Part shown: positions 26,934 through 34,745 of the stretch, in pieces
Numbering within the stretch: position 1 is the stretch's first letter
How the letters are laid out: the number at the start of each line of letters is the position of its first letter
Source: Bacteroidota bacterium
GTDB lineage: Bacteria > Bacteroidota > Rhodothermia > JANXDC01
Length of the DNA: 64,000 nucleotides
Assembly (NCBI GenBank): GCA_025059945.1
Contig: JANXDC010000004.1
Coordinates: forward strand, 310,001-374,000
Direction of reading: 5' to 3'
Translations under genes and position numbers: made by a program
The notes under the pieces: model-generated
What the model was told of the DNA's origin: nothing
Database searches by the model: none
The model's input: the letters and a program-made list of their open reading frames with translations, nothing else

Positions 26934-27575
26934 ATGAAGTTCAGGCTGTTGACCCTGCTGGGTCTTCTGTTGGCGGTCACGTCGACCCTTCGAGCGCAGG
27001 TAGAGTTTCGCACGGCGCCCAACGATCGGCGCAACGTGCTCACGTTCAAAAGCGAGGCCCCGCTGGAGACGATCGTGGGCACGAACAACACGCTGCGCGG
27101 CTCTTTCCGGTTTGATCCCCAGAATATCACCGGCCGGCCCGCGGCCGCGGAGTTCATCGTAGATGCGGAGGCCTTCAAGACCGGAATCGAGCTGCGTGAT
27201 CAGCACCTGCGGGAGAACTACCTGGAGACGGCCAAGTATCCCCAGATCCGCTTCACCTTGGATCGGATCGTGTCGGCCTCCAAGAACGCGCTTCGAGACG
27301 GGGAGACGGCCGAACTCCTCATCGAAGGCACCTTTGAGCTACACGGGCAAAGGCGCCGAGAGCAGCTCAGGGCGCGCATCACCTACATGGCGGCCTCGGA
27401 GGCCACGCGGTCCCGGCTTCCCGGAAACCTGCTGCGCGTGGTGGCGGAGTTCCCGATTAAGTATGTCGATTACGGCATCCAGCGGCCTCAAGTGCTGCTG
27501 CTCAAGCTAAGCGAGGTCGTGACGATCAACGTGGACATGATTCTCTCGGACGCCAAATTCGAAGCGACCAACTGA
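26934..27575 (+). CDS. YceI-like exported protein
   Basis: The 213-residue protein has a signal peptide (LLTLLGLLLAVTSTLRAQ) and a YceI-type lipocalin-like barrel: an N-terminal strand region with LRGSFRFDPQN, R-D-Q-H-L-R-E-N-Y-L-E-T-A-K-Y-P-Q-I-R-F (the family hallmark around D-x-H-L-x-S-x-x-F-x-x-x-x-Y-P), then ELHGQRR. Family members bind isoprenoid-like lipids. AAGGAGGTG precedes the ATG by 5 bases. It lies 36 bases after the S9 peptidase gene and may be cotranscribed with it. Confidence 0.85.
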   Translation: MKFRLLTLLGLLLAVTSTLRAQVEFRTAPNDRRNVLTFKSEAPLETIVGTNNTLRGSFRFDPQNITGRPAAAEFIVDAEAFKTGIELRDQHLRENYLETAKYPQIRFTLDRIVSASKNALRDGETAELLIEGTFELHGQRRREQLRARITYMAASEATRSRLPGNLLRVVAEFPIKYVDYGIQRPQVLLLKLSEVVTINVDMILSDAKFEATN

Positions 27576-27586
27576 AGCGCATTTGC

Positions 27587-27659
27587 GGAACCGGATCAGC
27601 CTGCCCTACAATCTCGGGACTGGGAGGCAAAGGGGGCCTGAGCGGGCCGATCCGGTTCC
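27587..27659. repeat. Inverted repeat between yceI-like gene and DUF971 gene
   Basis: GGAACCGGATC (27587-27597) and its perfect complement (27649-27659) are separated by 51 bases that include further GCC/GGC arms. It fills the convergent gap after the YceI-like gene and the DUF971 gene. There is no T tract on either side, so it is a weak terminator candidate; a structured 3' end shared by both convergent transcripts is possible. Confidence 0.4.
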
Positions 27660-27677
27660 CTATGCGTGGGCTCTGCC

Positions 27678-28037
27678 CTACGGAGGGCGCCGCGCATAGC
27701 CGGCTTCGGCAAGCCGTCTGAGGTAGTCGGCCCAATAGCGATCTTGCTCCCGGCCCAACGCGTAGAGGTACTCCCAGGTGTAAATGCCCGAATCATGGCC
27801 GTCGCTAAAGAAAATCCGCACGGCGTAGTGTCCGACGGGGTGTAAATCCACGATCTCGACGTCCTCCTTGCCCACCTGAAGCACCTCTTGGCCGGGGCCA
27901 TGCCCCTTGACCTCTGCCGATGGGGAGTAGACGCGCAGGTACTCGGCCGTATAGGTGAACGTGGCGCCATCGGAGAAGTGGATCTCTAGCTTACGCTCGG
28001 CGCGGTGGTAAGTGATCCGTTGGGGCCGGATGTCCAT
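27678..28037 (-). CDS. DUF971-domain protein
   Basis: The 119 residues match the DUF971 domain (the N-terminal domain of gamma-butyrobetaine hydroxylases, also found alone): a first strand with P-x-x-I-x-Y-H, L-E-I-x-F-S-D-G, the L-R-V-Y-S-P-S-A-E-V segment, and the S-D-G-H-D-S-G-I-Y-T-W-E-Y-L end. Stand-alone members are often linked to iron-sulfur cluster metabolism; that link is from family knowledge, not from these neighbours. It is the last gene of the lepA-lepB group, 31 bases after the small gene. Confidence 0.85.
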   Translation of the reverse strand: MDIRPQRITYHRAERKLEIHFSDGATFTYTAEYLRVYSPSAEVKGHGPGQEVLQVGKEDVEIVDLHPVGHYAVRIFFSDGHDSGIYTWEYLYALGREQDRYWADYLRRLAEAGYARRPP

Positions 28038-28068
28038 CGCGGGTCTCCCCCCGCTCAGGGGTTCGTCG

Positions 28069-28293
28069 TTATAGTTCCACCTCTACGAGCTTTCCGTAGG
28101 GCAGTGTGCGGATGAGAGTGGCCAAGCGCGCTTTGGCTTCTGGGCTCAGGTTCGGCACGCGCTCTAGGCCTTGCTCGGGCCGATCGGCGCGGAAATAAGC
28201 CAGTAAGCTTTGCCGTTCATCCCGGACTTGCACGTAGTCCGGGATCTTGACGCGGCCTTGTACTTTGAGCAGGAACAGCCGGCGGCGACTCAT
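28069..28293 (-). CDS. Small basic hypothetical protein coupled to lepB
   Basis: The 74 residues begin MSRRRLFLLKVQGRVKIPDYVQVRDE and are basic at the N-terminus, with a predicted helix LSPEAKARLATLIRTL. I do not recognise the family. The ATG at 28293 overlaps the lepB stop in ATGA, which strongly supports it as a real, translationally coupled gene. No signal peptide or membrane segment is visible. Confidence 0.7.
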   Translation of the reverse strand: MSRRRLFLLKVQGRVKIPDYVQVRDERQSLLAYFRADRPEQGLERVPNLSPEAKARLATLIRTLPYGKLVEVEL

Positions 28294-29336
28294 CGGATAA
28301 AGTACAGCATGCGCCCCAGACGGGGCAGGTTGCGGTCCGTATCCCAAGAGAAGTAGATAACCAACGCCCTGCCCACCAGATGATCCTCGGGCACAAAGCC
28401 CCAGAACCGGCTATCCTCGGAATCGTCTCGATTATCGCCCATAACGAAGTAGTAGTTCTGCCGAAACGTGTACTGCGTAGCCGGTTGTCCATCAAGCAAA
28501 AAGACCCCGTCGGGTCCGCGCTCCAGCCGATGCCCTTCGTAGCGGTTGATCGTCCACGCATAACGCCGGTAGGTGTCCTCCGTAAGGGCGATGGAGGCGC
28601 CTTTGGCGGGGATCCACAGGGGGCCAAAGTTATCGCGGTTGTACCCCATCCCCTCCGGAAACGTATCAAAGGCGAAGCGGCCGTCTCCGGCGGGAAAGAC
28701 CTCTGGCTCCACAGCGAGCACCCCGGGCCAGGTGCGGACCTCTTCAATGGCCTTTTGCGTGGCGTTGACCAGCAGGCGGTTGCCGATCAGGCGCAGCTGC
28801 TGCACGCCGAGCTCTTCAAGCCGAATAGTGGAGATGCGTATGCGCTCATCGAGCGTAAGCCACCAGTGCCATTGCATGCCGGGCGGGTTCTCCAGGGGGT
28901 GGCCGTTGATGTAGACCTGTTTCTGTCGGATCTCCAGGGTGTCCCCAGGCAGGCCCACGGCTCGCTTGATGTAATGGGGTTTGCGGTCGATCGGCGCATC
29001 CAGGCGCGGGTAGTTGAACACGATCACGTCGTTGCGTTTTACCTGGGTAAAGCCCGGCAGGCGCACAAAGGGTAACTCTAGACCCGGAATGTAGAGGTCC
29101 GTAAAGGGCACCCCCAGGGTGATCGGGGTGCGCGCTCCGTAATGGAGCTTGCTTACGAGCAGAAAATCCCCTACAAGAAGGCTTTTCTCCATTGAGGGGG
29201 TGGGGATGCGAAAGGCCTCCAGCAAGAACGTCCGAATCAGCAGCGCCGCCACGAGCGCGAACAGTAGCGCATCGATCCATTCGCGCAGCTTGCTTCTGGG
29301 AGGGCGAGGCTTCTTGCGCAGACGCAAACGTTTCAT
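28290..29336 (-). CDS. lepB: Signal peptidase I
   Basis: LepB cleaves signal peptides at the outer face of the inner membrane. A membrane anchor (about 21-38) is followed by catalytic S48 in TPSMEKSL and general base K124 in HYIKRAVGLPGD; the C-terminal GDNRDDSEDSRFWGFVP box is intact. A roughly 150-residue insertion lies between the two halves of the catalytic domain, which is common in FCB-group enzymes. The start is uncertain: a GTG at 29438 overlaps the upstream stop as GTGA and would add 34 Pro/Arg-rich residues. Confidence 0.92.
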   Translation of the reverse strand: MKRLRLRKKPRPPRSKLREWIDALLFALVAALLIRTFLLEAFRIPTPSMEKSLLVGDFLLVSKLHYGARTPITLGVPFTDLYIPGLELPFVRLPGFTQVKRNDVIVFNYPRLDAPIDRKPHYIKRAVGLPGDTLEIRQKQVYINGHPLENPPGMQWHWWLTLDERIRISTIRLEELGVQQLRLIGNRLLVNATQKAIEEVRTWPGVLAVEPEVFPAGDGRFAFDTFPEGMGYNRDNFGPLWIPAKGASIALTEDTYRRYAWTINRYEGHRLERGPDGVFLLDGQPATQYTFRQNYYFVMGDNRDDSEDSRFWGFVPEDHLVGRALVIYFSWDTDRNLPRLGRMLYFIR

Positions 29337-29434
29337 GAGACGCCACCAAGGCCGTTCTGAGGGTTGCGGGACGGGGCGGCGCGTAGCTGTGGAGGTGGAA
29401 AGGGCCAAGGTGCTCGGTCCTTTGGGGTTGGGTT

Positions 29435-30046
29435 TCACTGCAACTGCGGGCGTTCCAGGCGGCTTGGGTAGCCGGTAGGCTCGATAAAGTAGCGTTGCCC
29501 GTCGTATCCGACCCGGTACCACCGGCGTCGCTCCGGGCTGTAATAATAATCTACGTACGGGGCGGGTTGGGCCTCCAACAGAAGCCGCACGAGCTCGCGT
29601 TTGATCTCGCGCTGTCGGTCTACGTGGGCTAGCAGGCCTCCGTAGACGAGCCCCCGTCCGAAGGGGCCATCTACGTCGAGCAGCACTATCGGAATTGCCC
29701 CATCCACCATGAACCAGTACTCAAACTGCACATACAGGGGAGCCCGCACAGAGCCCCGCTCGCGCAGAATTTCGATGATCGTCTGCGTAGGGGGGCCGAA
29801 GACGGCCTCCAGTCGGGCCCGGATCTCGAGGGTGCGCATCGTATCAAGGGCCGTGCGCTCATAGAAACCCTCGCCGGACATCTCGTATGCCTCCAACCAG
29901 CGGCGGTTGTACTCGGATCGGGCCTCTACGGGGATCTTCTGCCACTGCATGCTTCGCAGCAGCCCCTCTATGTTCTGCGTTTGGCCGGCGGAGGGGAAAG
30001 GGCACAGCCCCAAGATCAGCCACAGCCAACCGATCGTTTGCCGCAT
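29435..30046 (-). CDS. Exported protein, GWxTD-like
   Basis: The 203-residue protein begins with a signal peptide (IGWLWLILGLCPFPSAGQ). The central part (RLEAVFGPP, then a strand-rich YVQFEYWFMVDG and FVxLLDVDGPFGRGLVYGG) resembles the GWxTD domain of Bacteroidota exported proteins, but the GWxTD signature itself is missing, so I hold the family loosely. A GGAG ribosome binding site precedes the ATG, 15 bases after lepA. The linked LepB may process it, as any exported protein would be. Confidence 0.6.
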   Translation of the reverse strand: MRQTIGWLWLILGLCPFPSAGQTQNIEGLLRSMQWQKIPVEARSEYNRRWLEAYEMSGEGFYERTALDTMRTLEIRARLEAVFGPPTQTIIEILRERGSVRAPLYVQFEYWFMVDGAIPIVLLDVDGPFGRGLVYGGLLAHVDRQREIKRELVRLLLEAQPAPYVDYYYSPERRRWYRVGYDGQRYFIEPTGYPSRLERPQLQ

Positions 30047-30061
30047 GGGAAGTTGCTCCGG

Positions 30062-31864
30062 CTACTTAGTGGGACTTTCCATGGAGAGCACGGCCAAAAA
30101 GGCCTCTTGGGGTACCTCGACACGCCCGATTTGCTTTAGTCGTTTCTTGCCCTCTTTTTGTTTCTCCAGCAGCTTGCGTTTACGCGTCACATCCCCACCG
30201 TAGCATTTGGCCAGCACGTTTTTGCGAAGGGGCTTGATCGTCTCTCGTGCGATCACCCGTGAGCCGATGGCCGCCTGTACGGCCACCTCGAATTGTTGTC
30301 TGGGGATGAGCTCTTTAAGGCGCTGGCACAGGCGGCGGCCCCATTCGTAGGCCTTGGATCGGTGCACGATCGTGGAGAGCGCATCCACCGGCTCGCCGTT
30401 AAGCAGGATGTCGAGCTTGACCAAATCGGACTCCCGGTACTCCAATAGCTCGTAGTCGAAGGAGGCGTATCCCCGAGAGATGGATTTGAGCTTATCGTAG
30501 AAGTCAAAGATCACCTCGGCCAAGGGTAGCTCGTAAGTAAGATCGGCCCGTTCCGGGGACAAGTAGTGCGTGTTCACATAAAGCCCACGCCGCTCTTGAC
30601 ACAACTGCATGATGGGGCCGATGTAGCAGCTGGGGGTGATGATTTGAGCTCGGATGTACGGTTCTTCGATGTGATCGATCTCTCCAGCCGAGGGCATTTC
30701 GGCCGGGTTATCGACGAACACCACTTGGCCGTTGCGTTTTACGACGCGGTATTCGACGTTCGGCACGGTGGTGATGATATCGAGTCCGAATTCTCGCTCC
30801 AGGCGCTCCTGCACGATTTCCATGTGCAACAAACCTAGAAAGCCGGCCCGGAAGCCGAAGCCCAGAGCCGCGGAGGTTTCTGGCATAAACTGTAGTGCGG
30901 CGTCATTCAGCTGCAGCTTCTCTAAGGCTGCTCGCAGGTTCTCGAACTCCTCCGAGGCCGTTGGGTACAAGCCACTGTACACCATGGGCTTTACCTGTCG
31001 AAACCCCGGGATGGGTTCGGAGGCGGGCCTTTCGGCGTGCGTAATCGTATCCCCCACGCGGGCGTCCTTAAGCTCCTTAACGTTGCCGATAACGTAGCCG
31101 ACCTCGCCGGCTCGCAGCTCCTCCACGGGCTGATGGCCTAGTCGCAGTACCCCGATCTCCTCGGCCACATACTCCTTGCCTGTGGCCATGAAGCGGATCC
31201 GGTCCCCGCGACGCAGCGTGCCGTCAAAGAGGCGACAGTAGACCACGGCTCCCCGATAGGGGTTAAATACCGAGTCAAAGATGAGCGCCTTTAAGGGGGC
31301 CTCCGGGTCCCCCTGGGGGGGCGGGATGCGGGCGATAATAGCCTCCAGCAGGGCCTCGATCCCCTGACCGGTTTTGGCGCTCACGCGCAGGATTTCCTCC
31401 GGCTTTCCTCCGATGAGGTCTAGAATTTCCTGGGTGACACGTTCGGGTTCGGCGTTGGGCAGATCGATCTTATTTAACACGGGCACGATCTCGAGATCAT
31501 GCTCTAAGGCCTGATACAGGTTGGCGATCGTCTGTGCCTCCACGCCCTGAGAGGCGTCCACCACCAGAAGCGCCCCTTCGCAGGATTTAAGGGCGCGCGA
31601 GACCTCATAGGCGAAATCCACATGTCCCGGTGTGTCGATGAGGTTGAGCACGTAATGTTGCCCCTGCTGGGTGATGTACTCCATGCGCACCGGGTGGCTT
31701 TTGATCGTGATGCCTCGCTCGCGCTCCAAATCCATCGAGTCTAGCACTTGCTCTACGCGCTCTCGGGCCGAGATCGTCCCGGTGTACTCTAGAAGCCGAT
31801 CGGCTAGGGTGCTCTTGCCGTGATCGATGTGGGCGATAATGCAGAAATTACGGATGCGCTCCAT
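30062..31864 (-). CDS. lepA: Elongation factor 4 (LepA)
   Basis: LepA is a ribosome-associated GTPase affecting 30S biogenesis and elongation. The 600 residues match the family length. Motifs include AHIDHGKST (G1), ERGITIK (G2), DTPGHVDF (G3), NKIDLP (G4) and the LepA-specific C-terminal domain ending with K[14 protein letters not shown]. I start at ATG 31864 ([15 protein letters not shown]); the frame continues to a TTG at 31900 without conserved sequence. It leads a minus-strand group with lepB. Confidence 0.96.
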   Translation of the reverse strand: MERIRNFCIIAHIDHGKSTLADRLLEYTGTISARERVEQVLDSMDLERERGITIKSHPVRMEYITQQGQHYVLNLIDTPGHVDFAYEVSRALKSCEGALLVVDASQGVEAQTIANLYQALEHDLEIVPVLNKIDLPNAEPERVTQEILDLIGGKPEEILRVSAKTGQGIEALLEAIIARIPPPQGDPEAPLKALIFDSVFNPYRGAVVYCRLFDGTLRRGDRIRFMATGKEYVAEEIGVLRLGHQPVEELRAGEVGYVIGNVKELKDARVGDTITHAERPASEPIPGFRQVKPMVYSGLYPTASEEFENLRAALEKLQLNDAALQFMPETSAALGFGFRAGFLGLLHMEIVQERLEREFGLDIITTVPNVEYRVVKRNGQVVFVDNPAEMPSAGEIDHIEEPYIRAQIITPSCYIGPIMQLCQERRGLYVNTHYLSPERADLTYELPLAEVIFDFYDKLKSISRGYASFDYELLEYRESDLVKLDILLNGEPVDALSTIVHRSKAYEWGRRLCQRLKELIPRQQFEVAVQAAIGSRVIARETIKPLRKNVLAKCYGGDVTRKRKLLEKQKEGKKRLKQIGRVEVPQEAFLAVLSMESPTK

Positions 31865-31966
31865 GCCGTCTCGGTGCACAAATCCCCGCGGGCGTTGCAA
31901 GCTCCCGAAAAATACGATCTAAGGGAGCCTCAGGGAAACCTCCGATTGTCCCCGGATGAGCGTGCG

Positions 31967-31995
31967 TTGACAAGCCCGGCGGGGGAGCGTAAATT
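31967..31995 (+). promoter_or_regulatory. Near-consensus TTGACA-17-TAAATT promoter
   Basis: TTGACA at 31967-31972 and TAAATT at 31990-31995 are 17 bases apart, an almost ideal primary-sigma promoter of the classical type. Transcription would start near 32002, about 195 bases before the YbbR-domain gene and at the left edge of the structured region. Its strength contrasts with the TTTG/TAnnTTTG type seen before efp. Confidence 0.5.
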
Positions 31996-32000
31996 CGGAA

Positions 32001-32194
32001 GCCCGCTTCTACAACGGTGGCCGGCCCTCAAGGGATCGACGCGATACCGCCCATAACATCCGGAACAGCCATCCGAAGAGGGCTTCAAAGTAACAAAAGA
32101 TCATCAGGCCCCAAGTCCCGAGTGCGAACGTATTGGCACGTATGCACAGGGGTCTACCCTAGCCAGGGAGTGAGCGCGGGCTTCCCCCCTTTTT
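32001..32194 (+). ncRNA. Candidate structured RNA or leader upstream of the YbbR gene
   Basis: Starting just after the promoter, GGAAGCCCGC (31997-32006) is exactly complementary to GCGGGCTTCC (32176-32185), so the 5' and 3' ends can close. Inside are AGGCCCC/GGGGTCT (32106-32112 with 32149-32155), CCCT/AGGG with a 4-base loop (32057 region counterpart at 32157-32168), and a GGTGG/CCGCC arm pair near 32017-32052. A run of T follows at 32190-32194, directly before the ATG at 32198. It could be an sRNA or a cis-acting leader. The conserved bases of 6S RNA and the c-di-AMP riboswitch are not apparent. Confidence 0.38.
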
Positions 32195-32197
32195 GCC

Positions 32198-33196
32198 ATG
32201 TGGCATAAGCTACGAGCGCCTCTTCGTCCCCGGGACCCCGAAGACCCCTCTGGGGGGATGAGACGGTGGGTGCCGGTGCTGGTTTCTTCGGTTCTAGCCG
32301 TCTTGTTGTGGTTGGGGATTCGGCTTAACCGGGACTATACGGTCGAGTTTTCGGTGCCCTTGGAGTTGGAGTACTCCGGTTCAGGTTGGGCCCCAGCAGA
32401 GCCCCCTCCGGATCGAGTCCGAGTGGTGTTTCGCGGTGAGGGCTGGCACCTACTGCGGCTCTACCTAAAGCGTCCGCGATTGCGCCTCGAGGTGCAGCCG
32501 GGGCGGATACGCTTGGATCAGCTCGCCTCCCAGGGTTGGCATCCCCCTTTGCCGCCAACGGTCACGGCGGTGCGGTTTGGGCCGCGGGAGCTTGAGTTTC
32601 CCCTGGAGCCGGTTCTCAGGCAACGTTTGCCCCTGGAAGTGGAAGTGTATGCGCAAACCGACCCTCGTATGGGGCTCCTGGAGCCTCCGCGCCTAGAGCC
32701 GGAGTCCGTTCTCGTGACAGGTCCCGCCTCTCTAGTGCGAGCTCTGCGCAGTTGGCGCCTTCCTCCGGTGCGTTTGGAGGGCTTGACGCGTTCTGTGGAG
32801 CGTTGGCTGACGACAACCGATCCCGAGCGTCCGCATGTGCGCGTTATGCCCGAGCGTGTTCTGTTGCGGGTGCGCGTAGCGGAATTTACGGAGGCCACAC
32901 GCCGCGTTTCGATTGAGCTGCGCAACCGGCCCGAATCGGCGCCCCTGTATCGGCTCATTCCCGAGCAGCTGTGGGTGACGTTTCGGGTGCCGCTGGAGGA
33001 ATTCGAGATCGCCGACACCACGCGGGCCCTCGTGGCCTATGTCGATTACGAGGAGCTGCGACGCAACACCACCGGGGTGCTTGTGCCCACTCTGGAGTTG
33101 CCCCCCTTTTTGCACTTGAAGGTCGTCCGGATTGAACCTCCGAGCGTACGCTTTTTGCGCGTAGTGGTGGACACGCTTCGGGAGCAATATCCGTGA
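32198..33196 (+). CDS. YbbR-domain membrane protein
   Basis: The 332 residues have one N-terminal membrane anchor (about 24-41) and a periplasmic part made of repeated beta-rich YbbR-like domains with the P-E-S-V-L-V-T-G-P motif near residue 165. In several phyla YbbR proteins (CdaR) regulate the diadenylate cyclase CdaA and are encoded next to it; here cdaA is not adjacent. Start ATG 32198 has no ribosome binding site; ATG 32258 is an alternative that would keep the anchor. The TGA overlaps the next gene's GTG. Confidence 0.78.
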   Translation: MWHKLRAPLRPRDPEDPSGGMRRWVPVLVSSVLAVLLWLGIRLNRDYTVEFSVPLELEYSGSGWAPAEPPPDRVRVVFRGEGWHLLRLYLKRPRLRLEVQPGRIRLDQLASQGWHPPLPPTVTAVRFGPRELEFPLEPVLRQRLPLEVEVYAQTDPRMGLLEPPRLEPESVLVTGPASLVRALRSWRLPPVRLEGLTRSVERWLTTTDPERPHVRVMPERVLLRVRVAEFTEATRRVSIELRNRPESAPLYRLIPEQLWVTFRVPLEEFEIADTTRALVAYVDYEELRRNTTGVLVPTLELPPFLHLKVVRIEPPSVRFLRVVVDTLREQYP

Positions 33197-34443
33197 ACTA
33201 TCGGGTCCTCCTAGCGCGCCGTTATCTGTTTAGCCCCCGCCGATGGCGTTTCATTTCGGTTCTAAGCGGCATCTCCGTGCTGGGAGTGGCGATCGGGGTG
33301 ACGATGCTCATCGTGGTCTTGTCCGTTTTCAACGGCTTTTACACCCTGGTGCGCGATCTGCTGCTCAGTTTTGACCCACACGTGCGCCTTGTGCCCGCTC
33401 AAGGCCCTTATCTGCGGGAAGTGGCGCGCTGGCGGGCTTTGGCCGAGGGGGCTCCCTACGCGCGCCAGGTGAGCCCATACATAGAGGGGAAGGCCCTGCT
33501 GCTGTACGGTTCGGGTCCGGGCCGCGTGGTGTTGGTGCGCGGCTTAGATCCCCGGGCTCTGCCTCAGGGGCTTACGCCAGACCTCGGGCCCGGACTGCGC
33601 GCACCCGCTTCCGCGGGTCTACTGACCCCCTCCGGCGCCCCACCGCCTGTGTTGGTGGGCCTGAGTTTGGCTTCCGAGATGGGGTTTTTCCGAGGCGATA
33701 CCGTGCACCTGCTCGGCACAGCGGGGGTCGCCGAGGCCCTTGCTCGCCTGGGGCTACCGGCTCCGCGTCCGTTTCGGGTGATGGGCCTCTATGAGATCTA
33801 TCGCGTTTTCGATCAAGCGCACGTGTTCACGTCCCTGGAGGCGGCCCGTAGCCTGCTGCGCTTTCCCGAGGGAGCGGCCTCCGGTATCGAGATGCGTCTA
33901 AGCGATCCGGATCGCGCCCGAGAGGTGCAACGCTGGTTGGAGGCGCGCCTGGGCGATGCGCCGGTTCGGGTGGAGACGTGGTATGACCTGCAGCGCACCC
34001 TCTATGAGGTGATGGCGCTGGAAAAGTGGGCCTCGTATCTGATCCTGTCCCTTATCATCGGGGTGGCAGCTCTGAACATTCTAGGCTCGCTCACCTTGCT
34101 CGTACTGGAGAAGCGCCGCGAGATCGGCTTGCTTATGGCTCTGGGGGCCTCAGCGCGCGATGTTCGGCGTCTTTTCTTGTACGCGGGCCTCTGGATCGGA
34201 ATCATAGGGGGGATATGCGGGCTGGTCCTGGGTTGGGGCCTCTGTGAGCTCCAAGCTCGCTATGGGCTGGTGCGGCTCAAAGGCGCGGACGCCTTTCTGG
34301 TGGAGGCCTATCCGGTTCGCGTGGAATGGTTTGACGTTGGGATAATCCTTCTGGGAGCATGGCTGCTGTGTCTGCTAGCCGCTTGGTACCCCGCCTGGCG
34401 AGCCGGCCGTATCTGGCCGGCCGAAGCGCTCCGGTACGAGTAA
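33193..34443 (+). CDS. LolC/LolE-type lipoprotein-releasing ABC permease
   Basis: The 416 residues fit the FtsX/LolCE permease family: an N-terminal membrane helix (ISVLSGISVLGVAIGVTMLIVVLSVFNG in part), a large periplasmic domain with MGLYEIYRVFDQAHVFTSLE, and three C-terminal helices with the EKRREIGLLMALGAS coupling motif. With LolD it would release outer-membrane lipoproteins from the inner membrane; lolD is not in the window. GTG start within GTGA, overlapping the YbbR gene stop. Confidence 0.88.
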   Translation: MNYRVLLARRYLFSPRRWRFISVLSGISVLGVAIGVTMLIVVLSVFNGFYTLVRDLLLSFDPHVRLVPAQGPYLREVARWRALAEGAPYARQVSPYIEGKALLLYGSGPGRVVLVRGLDPRALPQGLTPDLGPGLRAPASAGLLTPSGAPPPVLVGLSLASEMGFFRGDTVHLLGTAGVAEALARLGLPAPRPFRVMGLYEIYRVFDQAHVFTSLEAARSLLRFPEGAASGIEMRLSDPDRAREVQRWLEARLGDAPVRVETWYDLQRTLYEVMALEKWASYLILSLIIGVAALNILGSLTLLVLEKRREIGLLMALGASARDVRRLFLYAGLWIGIIGGICGLVLGWGLCELQARYGLVRLKGADAFLVEAYPVRVEWFDVGIILLGAWLLCLLAAWYPAWRAGRIWPAEALRYE

Positions 34444-34508
34444 AAAAGTAGCGCCCTCCCCGTGGGTCGGGAACGTTAGAGTCCTGTGGGAGGGTTAAGG
34501 GGTATGCG

Positions 34509-34745
34509 ATGTGGTATTGGATGGCCATAGTTATCGCGTACGGGGTCATCGCGTTGCTCTGGTGGCGCGAACAGCAGGCGCAGCGCCGCTTGAAGCGGTA
34601 CTTTTACGAGGCCGGTCCCGATACGCTATCGCCTAACGCACGCGTCCCACGAGGGAGTCCAGCAACGCCTCCAGGGCGGCTGAAGCCTGCGAGGGGGGAA
34701 GCGTCCGCACAGCCGATTGGGCCTCTGCATAGTACCCTATCGTGA
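34509..34745 (+). CDS. Possible small single-span membrane protein
   Basis: The 78-codon ORF starts with a clear membrane helix (MWYWMAIVIAYGVIALLWW) followed by a basic segment (QRRLKRYFYEAG), and has a purine-rich AAGGGG ahead of the ATG. Its last 113 bases overlap the convergent polyprenyl synthase gene, where the protein becomes low-complexity. The N-terminal half looks genuine; the true end of the functional gene is unclear. No family is recognised. Confidence 0.38.
   Translation: MWYWMAIVIAYGVIALLWWREQQAQRRLKRYFYEAGPDTLSPNARVPRGSPATPPGRLKPARGEASAQPIGPLHSTLS

Noticed and set aside
32001-32194. Assignment as 6S RNA
   Set aside because: The length and closed ends fit, but the interior folds into several local hairpins rather than one rod with a central bubble.
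34447-34493. CCCTCCC/GGGAGGG arms after the Lol-type permease gene as a terminator
   Set aside because: The loop is long (over 25 bases) and no T tract follows; GC-rich chance pairing is likely.
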